A stretch of DNA of 30,050 nucleotides from Pelargonium nanum (taxonomy: Eukaryota; Streptophyta; Magnoliopsida; Geraniales; Geraniaceae), in NCBI GenBank assembly GCA_036897485.1, contig JAYMTF010000797.1, forward strand, positions 1 to 30,050, given 5' to 3'. Positions 9,296-20,879 of this stretch are shown here, piece after piece (the first letter of the stretch is position 1; each line of letters opens with the position of its first letter). The notes under the pieces are model-generated. The model made no database searches and was not told where the DNA came from. It was given only the letters and a program-made list of their open reading frames with translations. The position numbers and the translations under genes were made by a program.

Positions 9296-10980
9296 TTAAT
9301 TTTTTGCGCCGTTCCTTGTTTGAGGGATTTTTTTTGTACTTTATTGACCAAAATGTCCTTTGTTTTAAAAAAACATTATTATTCTAACCAAAATTGAAGA
9401 AAATTAATTAACTATTTTTTTATATTTTGAATTAACTTTATGAAATATAACGAGAGTAGAATAGTAGATAGAGTAGGTAATTCAAGTTTCACATAGTTTT
9501 TCTTTTCTCTTTCTGATTTGTGTTTTACTAAAACTACTTACAATTCAGGGATGTGGGTTTTAAATTTAGGTTTTATGTGTAAAATGTGTGAATTTTTACG
9601 GAAAAAAAAAAGAATCAGTTTGTTTTTGTACCTTGAATCTAAAAAATGTTAATCGAGTTTAGTGTGTTTGCAACTTTGAGTCCAAATTGTCAACCCTACT
9701 TAAAACTACAAGCATTTGAAACCAAACTCGTATTTTTTGGGATGGCATAAAATGGAGCCGATCAAATTTTGGGATGAGTCATAATTATCTTGGTCAACTG
9801 GAGGTTGGCCTGTGCAAATTCGCGTGTTTTACATTTTATCTTATTTAATAAAATGTCATATTCGGTTTTTGAAATTTCAAGCTTAACACAACAAAAATTT
9901 GACACAAATTGTCACATATATATATCTAATAAATTTTTCATATTTGAACTAATGTTATATGAAATTGCATAGTCCAAATATCGAAAACGAGCCCAAATAT
10001 TCATATGACATCCATTCGATGTTAGTTTTAATTTTGGAACTACTATGTGAGAGACTATTTAAGTCGTTTTTAACTTTATGTGATCATTTTGTAATAAAAT
10101 ATAATCGAATATTGAATCAGACGATGATTAATTAATACTTTACACTCCAAAAACCATTTTAGTCATTTTAAAAATTTTAATGGTTAAGATACTCTCATAA
10201 TTTAGTTTTAATTGCGCTTAATGAATTAATTATGAATTTACAATCTCGTGAAGATTACTATTGTCATAATTTTGATACCAATTACATTTTTAATCAATAG
10301 ACATTTTCTAAATAAATTTTTGTGTGGGTTAATTATAGGTTTGATATATATACATGTAAGTTGGTTGTTTCTTGTTTGCTATTATGTTGCCACTATTTAA
10401 TAGAAGACTTGGTCAATTTGTATTTCAAGCAATGTATCAAGTTCACAATCTTTATCTCTACCATTAGTAATTGTCATGAAGTAATATAGACCTTTGTTTA
10501 ATTATTTATTTTCTCTGTTGTGTTAATAAGATTTATCATCAACTTTTTTTCAACAATATTTAAAAGAAAAAAAATTGTCACAGAACTTGAACCGTCGATT
10601 AGTTCTTCTCAAATATAGAGTGACTTACTAACCAGCAATTTCGAAAGAGTTTATCCTCTCTACCCATTATTCGAACTCTAGAGCTAGCAATTGGGATCGA
10701 ATCTACGAGCGCCCAAAATAAAGCCTGTATTTTTACTAGTTCGGATTGCATAAAACGGGTTCGACGATTTTTTTGTCAAACCTGATTTCTCCCGAGAAAA
10801 TTACACGTCGTCCAAACCCGTACATTTTACATACAAAATCTAAACTCGACTTGACCCAAGACCTGAATCCATCAAATCATGCATCTTTCAAGTAAGGTTC
10901 AAACTAGACTTTTCGAAACCCGAATTATCGCATCTACTCTCACAGAACAGATAATCACTATCTTTATATGAAAGAAAAGA
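9296..10980. other. AT-rich intergenic DNA, no gene
   Basis: No supported coding sequence. Around 9590-9780 and 10600-10950 the sequence carries phrases such as GGGATCGAATCTACG, CCAAACCCGTACATTTTAC and CTCGACTTGACCC, which look like decayed dispersed repeats similar in style to 4650-5310. Short open frames here have AT-biased, low-complexity translations. Confidence 0.4.
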
Positions 10981-11345
10981 CACCTAAAAATAGGAAGATG
11001 GTCATTTTAGTAATTTCACAATCATTAATAATAGAGCCACATTGGTATAATCTATTCACAAGGAACATAGGGCTCACCATTCACTTGATATCCCAAGGAA
11101 TCTTCAATTGGCTAGAATCTTTCCATACATAATCTTCTATGCTTTTTGGTCCTCAAAAGTCCATCCCCTAAAGGACAAAAATCCCAATCTTTTTGTCCTC
11201 TCCCAACTATACCACAAAGCCAATTCAGATATAAATTTACACACCAACGGTCCAAAATCACCTCCAATTCACAGGCCAAATAGGCTGTGGAGCTCACAAA
11301 TTGGACCTTGACACATAAGCAAAATTATTTGCCTTCCATGTCACT
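10981..11345. other. Higher-complexity non-coding stretch in the gene desert
   Basis: Compared with its flanks this segment is less AT-rich and lacks simple repeats. It contains CCAACTATACCACAAAGCC, ACCAACGGTCCAAAATCACC and GGCTGTGGAGCTCAC. No frame looks coding. It might be a distal regulatory segment or the remains of a promoter; nothing in the sequence decides this. Confidence 0.25.
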
Positions 11346-12042
11346 TTCTCAACCCTTTTTTCCCATTTTTTCTATAGCCAAAACTTGAATCAATCATTCA
11401 TGTGAAAAAATGAATGGTTCAAGAAGAAATGGTGAATTGGTAAGGCATTAAAGTAAATCATGTGTTTGTTGATTGATTGAGCCGCAAGCAATGATAGGGT
11501 TATTTGAAATTTAAAGACTATGGATCTTAATTGCACCTTTGGGTCAACTCCAAGTAATAGAGTACTTAGTTGTGAGTGACAACGATTGCATTGAGTAACA
11601 TTTTGGAAAATATTTCAGATCGAACGATTATACTTCTACAATTGATATGAAATTGATATACTAGTTCAATTCTATGGAGACCAGTTCGAACTATTATTGA
11701 TTTGTGGTTAAAATCACAAAAATTACTTAAAAAAATGAACGAAAATTCAAATGGTATATAGTGGAAATGTCATGTGTGTTTCAATAAAGTGTACATTCTT
11801 TCAAATTTTCTATTGTCACGTTAATAAAACTTAATTATACCTTACATAAAGTTGTTATAGTACATATATTTGTACTTACAATATATATATTATGGTTCTC
11901 ATTAATATGAATCTCAAGTAGCAATCCTAATTAGTAGAGCTAATGTTTCATATATTTGTGCATGATGCCTTTTTTTATGCCAACAACATGCATATGCATA
12001 TGTTACCTGCATTTATGAGTCATATGTCCTTCTAATAAGGTT

Positions 12043-12077
<35 letters not shown>

Positions 12078-12706
12078 AGGTGAGCCACATATGAGAAAGA
12101 AACAAAAAAAATTTATTCAGAATATTAATTTTGCAATAATAAAATGGCGCATTAAAGTATATAAATATATTTATTTTTAATTTCATGTCATCGTAACTAT
12201 CAAAAACTAAATTTCAGAAACAACATAAACCGTTTATATATATATAAGTTTTGTTTATAGACCAAAATGATCGGATCTAAATGAGTGAGGAATCATTTGA
12301 TAGTTTATCAAACTTTTTTATTACAATTTTCAATGCACGTATTATTCAACAATACCAAAAATATTTATTTACATTTGATTAAGTATTTGATGTACAATCA
12401 AAATATGTGAATTTTAGTGAAATATACCTTGAGCCTATACAATCCATATGATAGAGATGTTTGAGGCTTGAGAATGAAGTTGTTTTGTATAGAATGTGTA
12501 CATATATGACATACACATGTTGTGGGGTTTGGTGTATATATTGACAAATTGTGTATTTGTATTGTTTTAGAGGTGTCCTATTCATTTATTTTTGTTTGTA
12601 TAGTGTTACAGTTGTTGATACGTGCACGACTAACCAATAAAAATTCTAGTATATCTTATACGATACGTGTATATAGATCAGAATACGTTTTTTTACGGGT
12701 TAAAGT
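11346..12706. other. AT-rich intergenic DNA with a compound microsatellite
   Basis: No gene is visible. A (TA)n run at 12043-12067 is followed by a (TG)n run to about 12077. An 11-base TGATTGAGCCG near 11473 is shared with the miR171 family start, but the rest of the miRNA and a star strand are absent. Confidence 0.4.
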
Positions 12707-12828
12707 CTGGATGTATTTAACACAAAACCCATATTTTGGATTAGTCGGATTCTAATGATATATATATTGTGAAGTATATAGGATGTATTTAACATAAAAC
12801 CCATATTTTGGATTAGTCGGATTCTAAT
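12707..12828 (+). repeat. Direct duplication of about 73 bp at the Helitron 5' boundary
   Basis: GGATGTATTTAACACAAAAC with CCATATTTTGGATTAGTCGG and ATTCTAAT occurs at about 12708-12755 and again, with a single C-to-T difference in the compared part, at 12781-12828. The second copy ends exactly where the candidate Helitron begins. Confidence 0.75.
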
Positions 12829-14607
12829 CTATTAATATATATAAAGGAATACCAAAACTAAACACGTGTCACTTCCTAAGATTTTGGAAGAATTTTTATT
12901 TTTTTAAAATATTTTTATTTTTTGTTGTAAATTTCAAGCACAATTTTTTTAAATCATTTTCAAGCACAAATTAACTGAAAATTAGTTTTCTTTTTAGTTG
13001 CATCTATCTGTATACACTCATCCTAACTAACTGCCATGCACCATTTTTCGTCAAAAAAATAAAAAATTGCCATGCACCATGATTTTCTCATTTAATGGAT
13101 ACCATCCCTAATCACATGTATTTTAAAACAATAAACATAGAGAGATAAAAGGGAGACAAAACTCGTATGTACGTTTGTTCTTTATTTGTTGTGTTCTATA
13201 TTAATCCTTTAGCTATTTTATTTTGTTTATAATAAGGTTCATATCAATTTTTTTTCTTCAATTATGGAGTTTTCATGACTGCCTCAATTTTACAATTCAC
13301 TGCTTGTGTTTTTTTATGCATAATTAAGGCTATAATATTACTTTTCTAAAGATTTTTTACATTTTAACAGCAGTTTTTATGTTATGTTATCATAATTTTG
13401 TTATATTACCGCTTCTTTTGTTTATCTAATACGAATTTTAACTTTATAGGTAGATTTGTATTTATGTTTTTCTTTTAAAAAATATATTTTCTTTATTGTT
13501 TTATCATTTTTTTTATACGTGTTGCTTTGTGAAATGTATTTATGTATTGGTAAATATGATTTTTTTGCTTTGTACCTTTTTTTTATTTGGGGATTCAATT
13601 TTTTTTTTTTTTTTGGAATGGAATTTGGGGATTCTATTGGAATTTAGGAGAAAATAAAAGCCTATTAATTTTTTTTATAATACTGAAGTTATTTAATTGG
13701 TTGAAAGTTTTTTATTTTTTTTCAAGATTTTATCAAGACAACATTATTAAATTTTTATGATTCTTTTAAAAAGAACTGTAAAATTATTTCAAATGCAGTA
13801 TTATGTAATTATGTAATTCGGTACATGTTGCAAAATTCTTTTTACTCCTTTAACACATGCAACATTAGATGAGTAATGTTATATGTCTAAATTATTGTAC
13901 AAAAATATTTGTAAAAAAATGATATGTTAGTTAATGGACATATACATAGAAGAGTGATTAATTGTATCATATACATTAGGTTGTTATTTGTTGAAAGTTG
14001 GAACTTTAAACTTGATTTTAAATTACAAAACTATAAAATTTATATTTCTATATTGTCATTTTACTAATTTATACACATAAATTTGACAATTTTATATTTT
14101 TTTTATATATTAGATTTCATGATATTGAGACAAGTGACAATTTTTACTATATTATCCAACATTCGTTTAACCTAAAACAAAATCAGTTTAACTCATATTC
14201 ATGCTAATTTCGGTATATAATTTAATATCTTAATCATAATTTATATGTTTTCTTACTTCTGAATAACATCAAATTAATATATTATAATTTTACATAAAAT
14301 TTGATCATTATTTATCTAAATAAGTGTTTAAGTTAATTATTATTACTCTATGTTCAAGCATACATGTTTCGATTTTTTTTGCAAAAATTAAAAAAGTTAG
14401 TTTGTGTTTAACGTTTTGTTTTATATCATTTTAAGCCTGTGTTGTAACAAAATTAAAAGTAACTGATTCACTTATTATATGCATACTATTGGTAATTCAT
14501 ACATAACTAACATTTTTAATAAGATGACGCTCATTTCAAAACAAAAATATAAGAGAAACATAATAAAGTATAATATTTAACCGTGCACCGCACGTGACTC
14601 TACCTAG
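12828..14607 (+). mobile_element. Candidate non-autonomous Helitron, about 1.78 kb
   Basis: The left end begins TCTATTAATATATATAAAG, the TC-start form of plant Helitrons, and soon carries ACACGTGTCAC, a phrase often found near their 5' ends. The right end is a GC-rich hairpin CGTGC-ACC-GCACG (14582-14594) followed 9 bases later by CTAG (14604-14607), fitting the CTRR terminus. The flanking bases are A on the left (12827) and T on the right (14608), as expected for A|T insertion without target duplication. The interior is very AT-rich with T and A runs and no Rep/helicase coding, hence non-autonomous. Element identity rests on termini only. Confidence 0.72.
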
Positions 14608-15780
14608 TAATACATAAAAGCTGAAAAAAATGTAAGTTCACAAATGTTCTTTTTGAGAGGGTAAGTTCACAAATGTTGATTTGTGATTCATCAATTATCT
14701 ACATTTTGGAAAAAAAGAAGTTAATATTTAATGTTCAAGTGTAAATGACATAATTTAACGCTTGAAACCGTAGATACATATATATAACCAAATCGCTTAT
14801 TGCTAACACGTGTATTTGTACATTTATTTGTGTATTTGAAGATTTTGATTGTGTTGTGTCAAAAAAAATTATGTTTGTGTTGTTATAATTTTTAAATTTC
14901 AAATTTGTTAATCACTCTAACTCATGTTGGAATCAACTATATATATATAGTATTTGTGCATTAAAGTGTTACCAAATATTAAATAATACTAATATTATAA
15001 TATAGTATTCACTCAAAATTAACCTAAATGATTAGAATCTAGTCTACTAATTAACACAACACATGTGGGTGTTGAGAGAGTTACAGGAAACCCACCACCA
15101 CTACCATTACCATTTCTAGGAACTTAACATTAATGGTGACGCAATTCGAACTTTCAAAAGGTGATGACATGCAATTTACTTGCACATCGATCATTTGTTT
15201 ATATATAAATAATCGAATCTACTAATAATAATAATTAACAATACTAGCTATCATTTCAAGAGATTCATCATCATATTGGTGTGGTCATGATGAGTCACAT
15301 TTAATAGTACATAATATATATGAAATTAATTAATTAATTGATGATTGTGGGAAAGACCTGTACACATGTATTATGTGGTCTTCTTCAATGGCCTTTTTTT
15401 GACTGTACAATAATATTCAGTGAGTGGAGCCAAATTCTATCATCTTCCTCTCCTGAAAAGGAAGGCTAGGTTCTCTGTATATATCATCATTATAATAAAA
15501 ATATGAATTAATCTCTTACATTTTTGCCTAGAGGATCATATCTTCATAGATCTTATGAGTAACTCTTGGTTTCAACTTTGGAATACTCTTTTTTCAGGTA
15601 GAACAATATGGAATGAGGATAGCTTATTATATATTATTAATTATTAGTAAGAGCTAGTAGCAATGATCTTCTTTTATACAAAATATATGTCTTAATTAGT
15701 CTCCTATACAATATTAATTAGGTCATGTGGTGTAATGACATGTTATTCCCATTAAATAAACTATTAAAATGGTCTGTGGG
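14608..15780. other. AT-rich intergenic DNA, no gene
   Basis: No coding sequence is recognised. The stretch about 15050-15480 is of somewhat higher complexity (for example TGGTCATGATGAGTCACAT and GAGTGGAGCCAAATTC). A short imperfect hairpin AAGACC...GGTCTT lies near 15354-15383. I found no miRNA-like fold. Confidence 0.35.
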
Positions 15781-15799
15781 TGACTAACAACGTCAAATT

Positions 15800-15925
15800 T
15801 GATAAATCGAGTGTCACCTCAGTTAGTAAAAAGAATCATTATAACTCAGTCGGAACATCTGTATGTGAAATGGCGACCACCAACACAAACTATTTTTATT
15901 CAATAAAATTCAAACCCTAGTCTAG
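15800..15925 (+). repeat. Possible SINE-like fragment
   Basis: TGTCACCTCAGTTAGTAAA and AACTCAGTCGGAACATC resemble A-box parts of tRNA-derived repeats, and AAATTCAAACCCTAG about 70 bases later resembles a B box. The match is degenerate and could be coincidental. Confidence 0.25.
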
Positions 15926-16655
15926 AACAAATTAAACTAACTTAATCCTCATTTTGGGAGCAAATGATGTACAGATTGAAATTAAGAGAAGAAAATTTAA
16001 TGATATCATATATAGAAAGAACATGCCAAGTATGATCCAAATTTTTTTTATAAAGAAAAACATGATCCAAGTTAGATAATGAAAGTAATTAATATATGAT
16101 ATATATATGATAAAATAATTATTCAGCTATAGATAGTCTTTTCCACCTTTCATTTTCCAAAGATTAGTTAGTTTTTCCTGTTCACTCTCATGCTTAGAGA
16201 AAACCTGCCCAGATAAAATGAAATCTATCAGAACCTGCCCAGGTAAAATAAAATCTATCATTTTTTAAATAATTATTTTAGCCACTTTCCATGGCCAATT
16301 CATAATTGCCATTTTCTTCCCTCAAGTAAAAGAAAAAGGATCAATAATTCAAGCATAATTATACACACTTTTTAACCCATTTGATGCTTGGAAAAACACT
16401 CCACAATTCCACTGCTTTTTGTTAGTGAAGTGTTGTTCCACTTAATTAAGGTAATGCAGGCCTATAAAATGCTAATTACTATGTCTCATCAATATAATAT
16501 TATATAAACTAAAGCACTTGTCTCGATTCAATGGACATTGATAATTCCAAATCTTAGCATTGTATCAAAGTAAAACAATTATTGCTTGAAAAAGTTACAT
16601 TATGCCGTGAAATCCACTTCCAGTAATAAAATATTGCCAATCCACTAACCACAAT
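15926..16655. other. AT-rich intergenic DNA with a small tandem duplication
   Basis: A 30-bp unit AACCTGCCCAGATAAAATGA... is duplicated in tandem at about 16202-16261. Nothing else is recognised. Confidence 0.4.
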
Positions 16656-16659
16656 CTAT

Positions 16660-16755
16660 ATGAACAGGTCAGGAATTGAACCCGTGACGTTTAGATCAAC
16701 AAAACTTTGATAATGTATACGATCAAGTCACTACAATGTTAAACTCAGTAAAAAT
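16660..16755 (-). repeat. SINE-like tRNA-related fragment with a B box
   Basis: On the minus strand GGGTTCAATTCCTGACC matches the polymerase III B-box consensus GGTTCRANNCC. About 60 bases upstream TAGTGACTTGATCGTATAC is a plausible degenerate A-box region. This is the usual head organisation of plant SINEs; tail and target duplication were not found. Confidence 0.4.
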
Positions 16756-17300
16756 AAGAACAAGCATTCAGACGATCCCATATATATCTTTTTTAGGGAT
16801 TCAAATTTAGAAAAAGAATTGATATCATGTACTTCTGGTGTATCAATTATCATCTCAACTAATCAACATCTCCCATAATGATATATATACTACCTAGTAT
16901 TGTCATAATATCAACCAATTTCATTTTTTTAACTAATTGAGGAAGAAATTGCAAATTCATAAATCCCGGTCTTTTTGGGGCTTCGACACTCACATAAAGT
17001 TTTTGTTTCAGCAATTCAAAAGTAGGAGAAGGCTTTTTACTAATTGATCGATATAGTTGAAAACTCAATATTAATTTTATAAGATTAAGCTAGTGGAACA
17101 ACATTAAATTTATGGGAAACCTTAAAGTTCCCACAGGCATGTTCTTGAGGACACAGTTTCTTGGAAAATAAGGGACCTTTTGATCAGTAACAACAACTTA
17201 AGTTGAACTGTAACAAATGCAGCTAGAGCTAGGCCTTTCATTGATATGAGGATAGGCCGGTTCGATACGCGTATAGGCGTTAAAATCAGACAATGACATT
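16756..17300. other. AT-rich intergenic DNA, no gene
   Basis: An open minus-strand frame at 16859-17068 (69 codons) has no recognisable features. Nothing else is supported. Confidence 0.3.
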
Positions 17301-17960
17301 ACAGAAAATACATTAATCTTGAGTTGAATGGTTGAGAAGGATCAGCAAATAATGAACAAGATTCGAATGGCAGGTGATCATTGACTTGTTGATGATTGAA
17401 CCCTTTATCTGCATTATTGTTTTGACACTCATGAAGTTGCTGAGCATTTTGTGGACAGCAACAACAATAATACTAATAAGTGAGCTAGGGTTGATGAGTG
17501 CAGGTTGATTTTGATGATGTGAGAAACTGAGAATCATCTGGTGGCTACAGAGCAAGTATCAAATAATGCAACATAGCAACATTATTTTTGGGACATTTTT
17601 GCTGTATTTGGTGACCCATTTGCAAGCAGATCATGTGAAACCTGGCCCTCCATTAATCCATTGTTAATTTATTTTCATCAGAGTCTGGTTATTGAAGGAT
17701 TGTTGAGCTTCTAAGAGCATTGAATCTATGGAACCTGAAAAGTGGTGCATGGACCACCACAAGATGTGAAGACAGTCACAACAGAGAATATGTATGGTCC
17801 TATGTTGTATTCTTGCTGAACAGAATCCTGAAGGGAAAAAATGTCAAGAAAATGGAAAATGTGGTGCATACAGAGAATATTGTGTCCATGACATTATGTA
17901 GAGTTTGTTGAATTATGCATACCAAACTCCTTATCCTATCTCATGAAGATGCCTAGTCAT
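17301..17960. pseudogene. Unidentified fragmentary coding-like region
   Basis: Composition is less AT-rich than its surroundings and several broken frames look protein-like. On the minus strand these include PQNAQQLHECQNNNADKG, followed by LPFESCSLFADPSQPFNSR near 17320-17460, and EGQVSHDLLANGSPNTAKMS near 17585-17660. Each is interrupted by stops within a few dozen codons. On the plus strand a 63-codon frame lies at 17720-17911. I do not recognise the family. It may be a decayed gene or transposon fragment, or chance. Confidence 0.25.
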
Positions 17961-17984
17961 TTGTCCTAACCATCCCCAACATTA

Positions 17985-18292
17985 TTCACTCTTTGAGCTA
18001 GCTTTTGGAGTGAGAAATCTTAGTAGCACCCAACAGTGGTATCATATCTCATGGTTTCAACTTCCCCGTGTTGTTTCGGGAGGTTGCTTCCCGCCTTCCC
18101 CCTCTTTAATTTAGTTCTGTTGGGGGAAGAAGGGGAGATTATTGGGTTGTCACGCATTAATTGTGGATGGAACTGTGTGATTGGTTTTGATTGTGCATGA
18201 GACGGTGAGGTTGGCTCATAATAATGTGAGGGAAAGTCTCACCCTTTGAGTTGGACAAGAAAGTCCAATAACTCTTAACATTGATATCAGAG
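17985..18292 (+). mobile_element. TRIM-like LTR element remnant
   Basis: TGAGCTAGCTTTTGGAGTGAG (about 17995-18015) is a phrase typical of plant TRIM LTR ends. It runs into CCAACAG and then TGGTATCA (18037-18044), the primer-binding site for initiator tRNA-Met. A purine tract GGGGGAAGAAGGGGAG (18122-18137) could be the polypurine tract, followed by a second LTR-like stretch starting near TGTCACGC (about 18149) and ending CTTAACA (18280). A second primer-site-like TGATATCAGAG follows at 18282-18292. This LTR-PBS-PPT-LTR-PBS order suggests a tandem or nested TRIM. Coding for gag or pol is absent. Confidence 0.55.
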
Positions 18293-19030
18293 TGCATAGT
18301 TACAACTTCTTCGTTCTGTTTCACTATATCGCTTGGATGTGTAGTAGATAGCTTTCGTGAAGAGAAAGACCCATGATTTGCTAGTCATGCTAGTGGACCC
18401 ATCTTTTTGTTGTGCTCCTTTTGACAATGGTGACTACTTGTGCAATCTAGACAACTAAAAATGTGTTTCTGTTGTCAAAAGCATGTGAAAAATGGAACTG
18501 CCACTATACTTTCTATTTGTCCTTAAACACTCTTCAATGGCTGCACATGATATTGAAAAATAAAAGGAAGATGTAATTAATTAAAGAGAACAAAATGAAA
18601 GGGATGGGCATGTTGGTGTTTAAGAAAGGACAATTCAGTTGACTTGTGCTCATATAATTGAAGGAGGAGATTGTGGAATTGCTAATGAAAATGTATGATC
18701 AAAACATTGACAAATCATCAGCATCACATCACTTGTTCATGTCAATGTGAAGTCCATGCAATCTCATACCAATGAATAGGCCTTTTACTATAAATAAAAA
18801 ATATTCTCTGCTGTGGAAATGAACCCTATGGTCTATACCATAGTGATTTTTTCAAAGATTTATATTCAAACACAATGTATCTTCCTAGTGTTACCCTGTT
18901 CATGCTCGAACCATTTAAAACGACAAAATGGAGCAGTGACCCACCTTAGGTCTAGGCTCGGACATATTATGATCCGCTCATTGACAATTGTGGACTAGAG
19001 TCGGTAATTTTTCTGATAAACAATACCAAC
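18293..19030. other. Intergenic DNA, no gene
   Basis: No coding sequence is recognised. A perfect 7-bp stem palindrome CTATGGTCTATACCATAG lies at 18826-18843 just after a TATA-like ACTATAAATAAA (about 18788). No downstream transcript unit can be shown. Confidence 0.3.
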
Positions 19031-19090
19031 AATACTTAAAGGGATAGTCTCGAACCTGAGACCTCACCAAGTGTCTGAAGCCGCATGCCA
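19031..19090 (-). repeat. SINE-like fragment with a B box
   Basis: The minus strand reads GGTCTCAGGTTCGAGACTA, containing a B-box-like GGTTCGAGACT. The phrase TGAGGTCTCAGG is shared with the fragment at positions 1-60, suggesting the same SINE-like family. No A box is clear. Confidence 0.35.
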
Positions 19091-19339
19091 TATATAGATC
19101 CGTGCTTTAATCCGTTTGCTCTTGACAGTTTCTCAAAAGCTCTTTCTAGTGCAAGGAATTTGTTGCAGTAATGGAATTGGTAAAGTAGTTTTCAAGTGCT
19201 ATTTTGGGGATTGAGTTGGGTTTTAGCAGATTATTATTCTCTGGACAAAGGCATGGAGGCTATGGATGTGGTTTCTTGACTTCATATTATTGAGCCTAAT
19301 ATCCACTAGTTTTATTTGGTTTACTCCTCTTTACTGGAC

Positions 19340-19625
19340 CAAATGGGCCTTACAGAAAAACACATAATGGGCCTTTGAATATGCATTTCAATTCAACAAA
19401 GGTATGTGCAGGGTTCAGAATTAGTGCAAGTAAGCCAGCTCCTTGAGAAGCTGGGACTATGCATTGGAGGCCAATTACTACCGGAATTAGTGCAAGATGT
19501 GCAACTGCATAGGCTCCTAATGGAGAAAAACTCAAAATTGAGCAAGTGAACGAAGACGTCGACAAATATGACATCGTTTTCGTGAGTCGCAAATTATAAC
19601 TGGCGAGAACCACCGTCAAAACGTT
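19340..19625 (-). other. GC-richer island with an unassigned 89-codon minus-strand frame
   Basis: The minus-strand frame 19619-19350 is open for 89 codons with a hydrophobic translation (for example AYAVAHLALIPVVIGLQC). The phrase GAATTAGTGCAAG occurs twice within it, about 70 bases apart. I recognise no domain, promoter or splice context, so I do not call it a gene. Confidence 0.2.
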
Positions 19626-20500
19626 TTATTCAAAACAAAAATCATTAGATTTTTTTGCACATGGCCCCCAAAATGATTTTTAAAAGGTCTTGGGACCCTC
19701 TCATTTGATTTTTTTTTTAACTATTACAATTACTCGTTCTCTTTTCCTTTTGCTCTTTCTAAATGCATTTACTTTACTTTTTCATCTGCGTCATTTACTT
19801 TCATTACTGCTTTCAGCTTTATACTTGAATCATTGCTTTGTGGGAGAGAGAACTATCAAAAATGAAAACATAACAGAAATTATATGGACCTAGATCAGAT
19901 TGTACCCAAACTTCTTTAGCAATTTTGTTGTAAATTTTCTACAAATTTATAATATATTTCTTAACAAAATTGCTGAAGTTTATTTAACTATCAAAACTTG
20001 TTATTTATATTTTTCTTTTACATTGTGATTTGTGGCTCTCTCACTTTGGGAACTTAGTATATTTTTCTGTTGATAAAAATGTGGATTATAGGCTACAATT
20101 AAGTATGAAAATAAAACCAACGTTGAAGACACATGAAGCAAAATATCTTCATGTTCCTTAGATCCAAAGAACTTGGATGTCTTGTAAACTGATGAGTCAT
20201 GAGTTGTGTACCTTACAAATTAAGCTACTCAATGAACCATCACTAGCCTCTATTTCAATGCTTTATACTTTTATAGGTCAAAACTAATAGCCATTCACAA
20301 CCTTTAATGACATTATTTATGCCACAACTATATTTTTTACATTTTCTTTTTGGGGCATTATGACCAATAAAGATCACATTATTGGTTGATAATTCACAAC
20401 TAAAACAAAAAAAAAAAACTAATTTTGGAAAAGTTAACGTCTTTTCATTGTAATTCAAAACTAAAACTATCAATTCGTGTCTATGGTTGTTTGTGTGATG
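19626..20500. other. AT-rich intergenic DNA, no gene
   Basis: T-rich and A-rich tracts and low-complexity frames only. No repeats or gene signals stand out. Confidence 0.35.
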
Positions 20501-20519
20501 CACAATAAGTCTAATAATC

Positions 20520-20790
20520 ATGTTGCACGGATCAACACAAACAAAACACATTTGACACAATAACTAAATGAACGTACTAACTTGACACGACACGATTAAC
20601 ACAATTACGACCCATCACATTTTACACGATTCAACCAACATGTTTTTCATGACGCTATCCAACACATTTGACACGCTATTAGAAATATTTACGATTATGC
20701 CCTTAACTGTGCACGTCAAACGTGTCGGGCATTCGTGTGTGTCACAACTCACAACAAGACTAATAATTGTGTGTGCGCGCGCTTAGATAC
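20520..20790 (+). repeat. ACACG-family dispersed repeat, copy A
   Basis: Rich in ACACGAC/ACACATT phrases: GACACAATAACTAAATG, TTGACACGACACGATTAAC, TTTTACACGATTCAACCAAC, CAACACATTTGACACGC. The phrase with ATAACTAAATG followed by TTGACACGAC is shared, in reverse orientation, with the copy at 23640-24130. It ends near a GTGTGCGCGCGC tract (about 20770). Confidence 0.65.
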
Positions 20791-20879
20791 CCAACACCAA
20801 GACTGATGCTATACGAGTAAGCCTGAACACATTAACATTGAGTCGGCTATTGTATTACGCCACGAATTGTCAGCATTAT

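Noticed and set aside
11473..11495. miR171-like start TGATTGAGCCG
   Set aside because: Only the first 11 bases agree with the miR171 family; the following bases differ and no complementary star arm lies within 200 bases.
13456..13647. 63-codon Phe/Tyr-rich frame inside the Helitron
   Set aside because: Translation of T-rich low-complexity DNA, without any conserved residues of Rep or helicase.
15354..15383. Imperfect hairpin AAGACC...GGTCTT as a miRNA precursor
   Set aside because: The paired arms are only 5-6 bases with a bulge, too short for a plant miRNA duplex.
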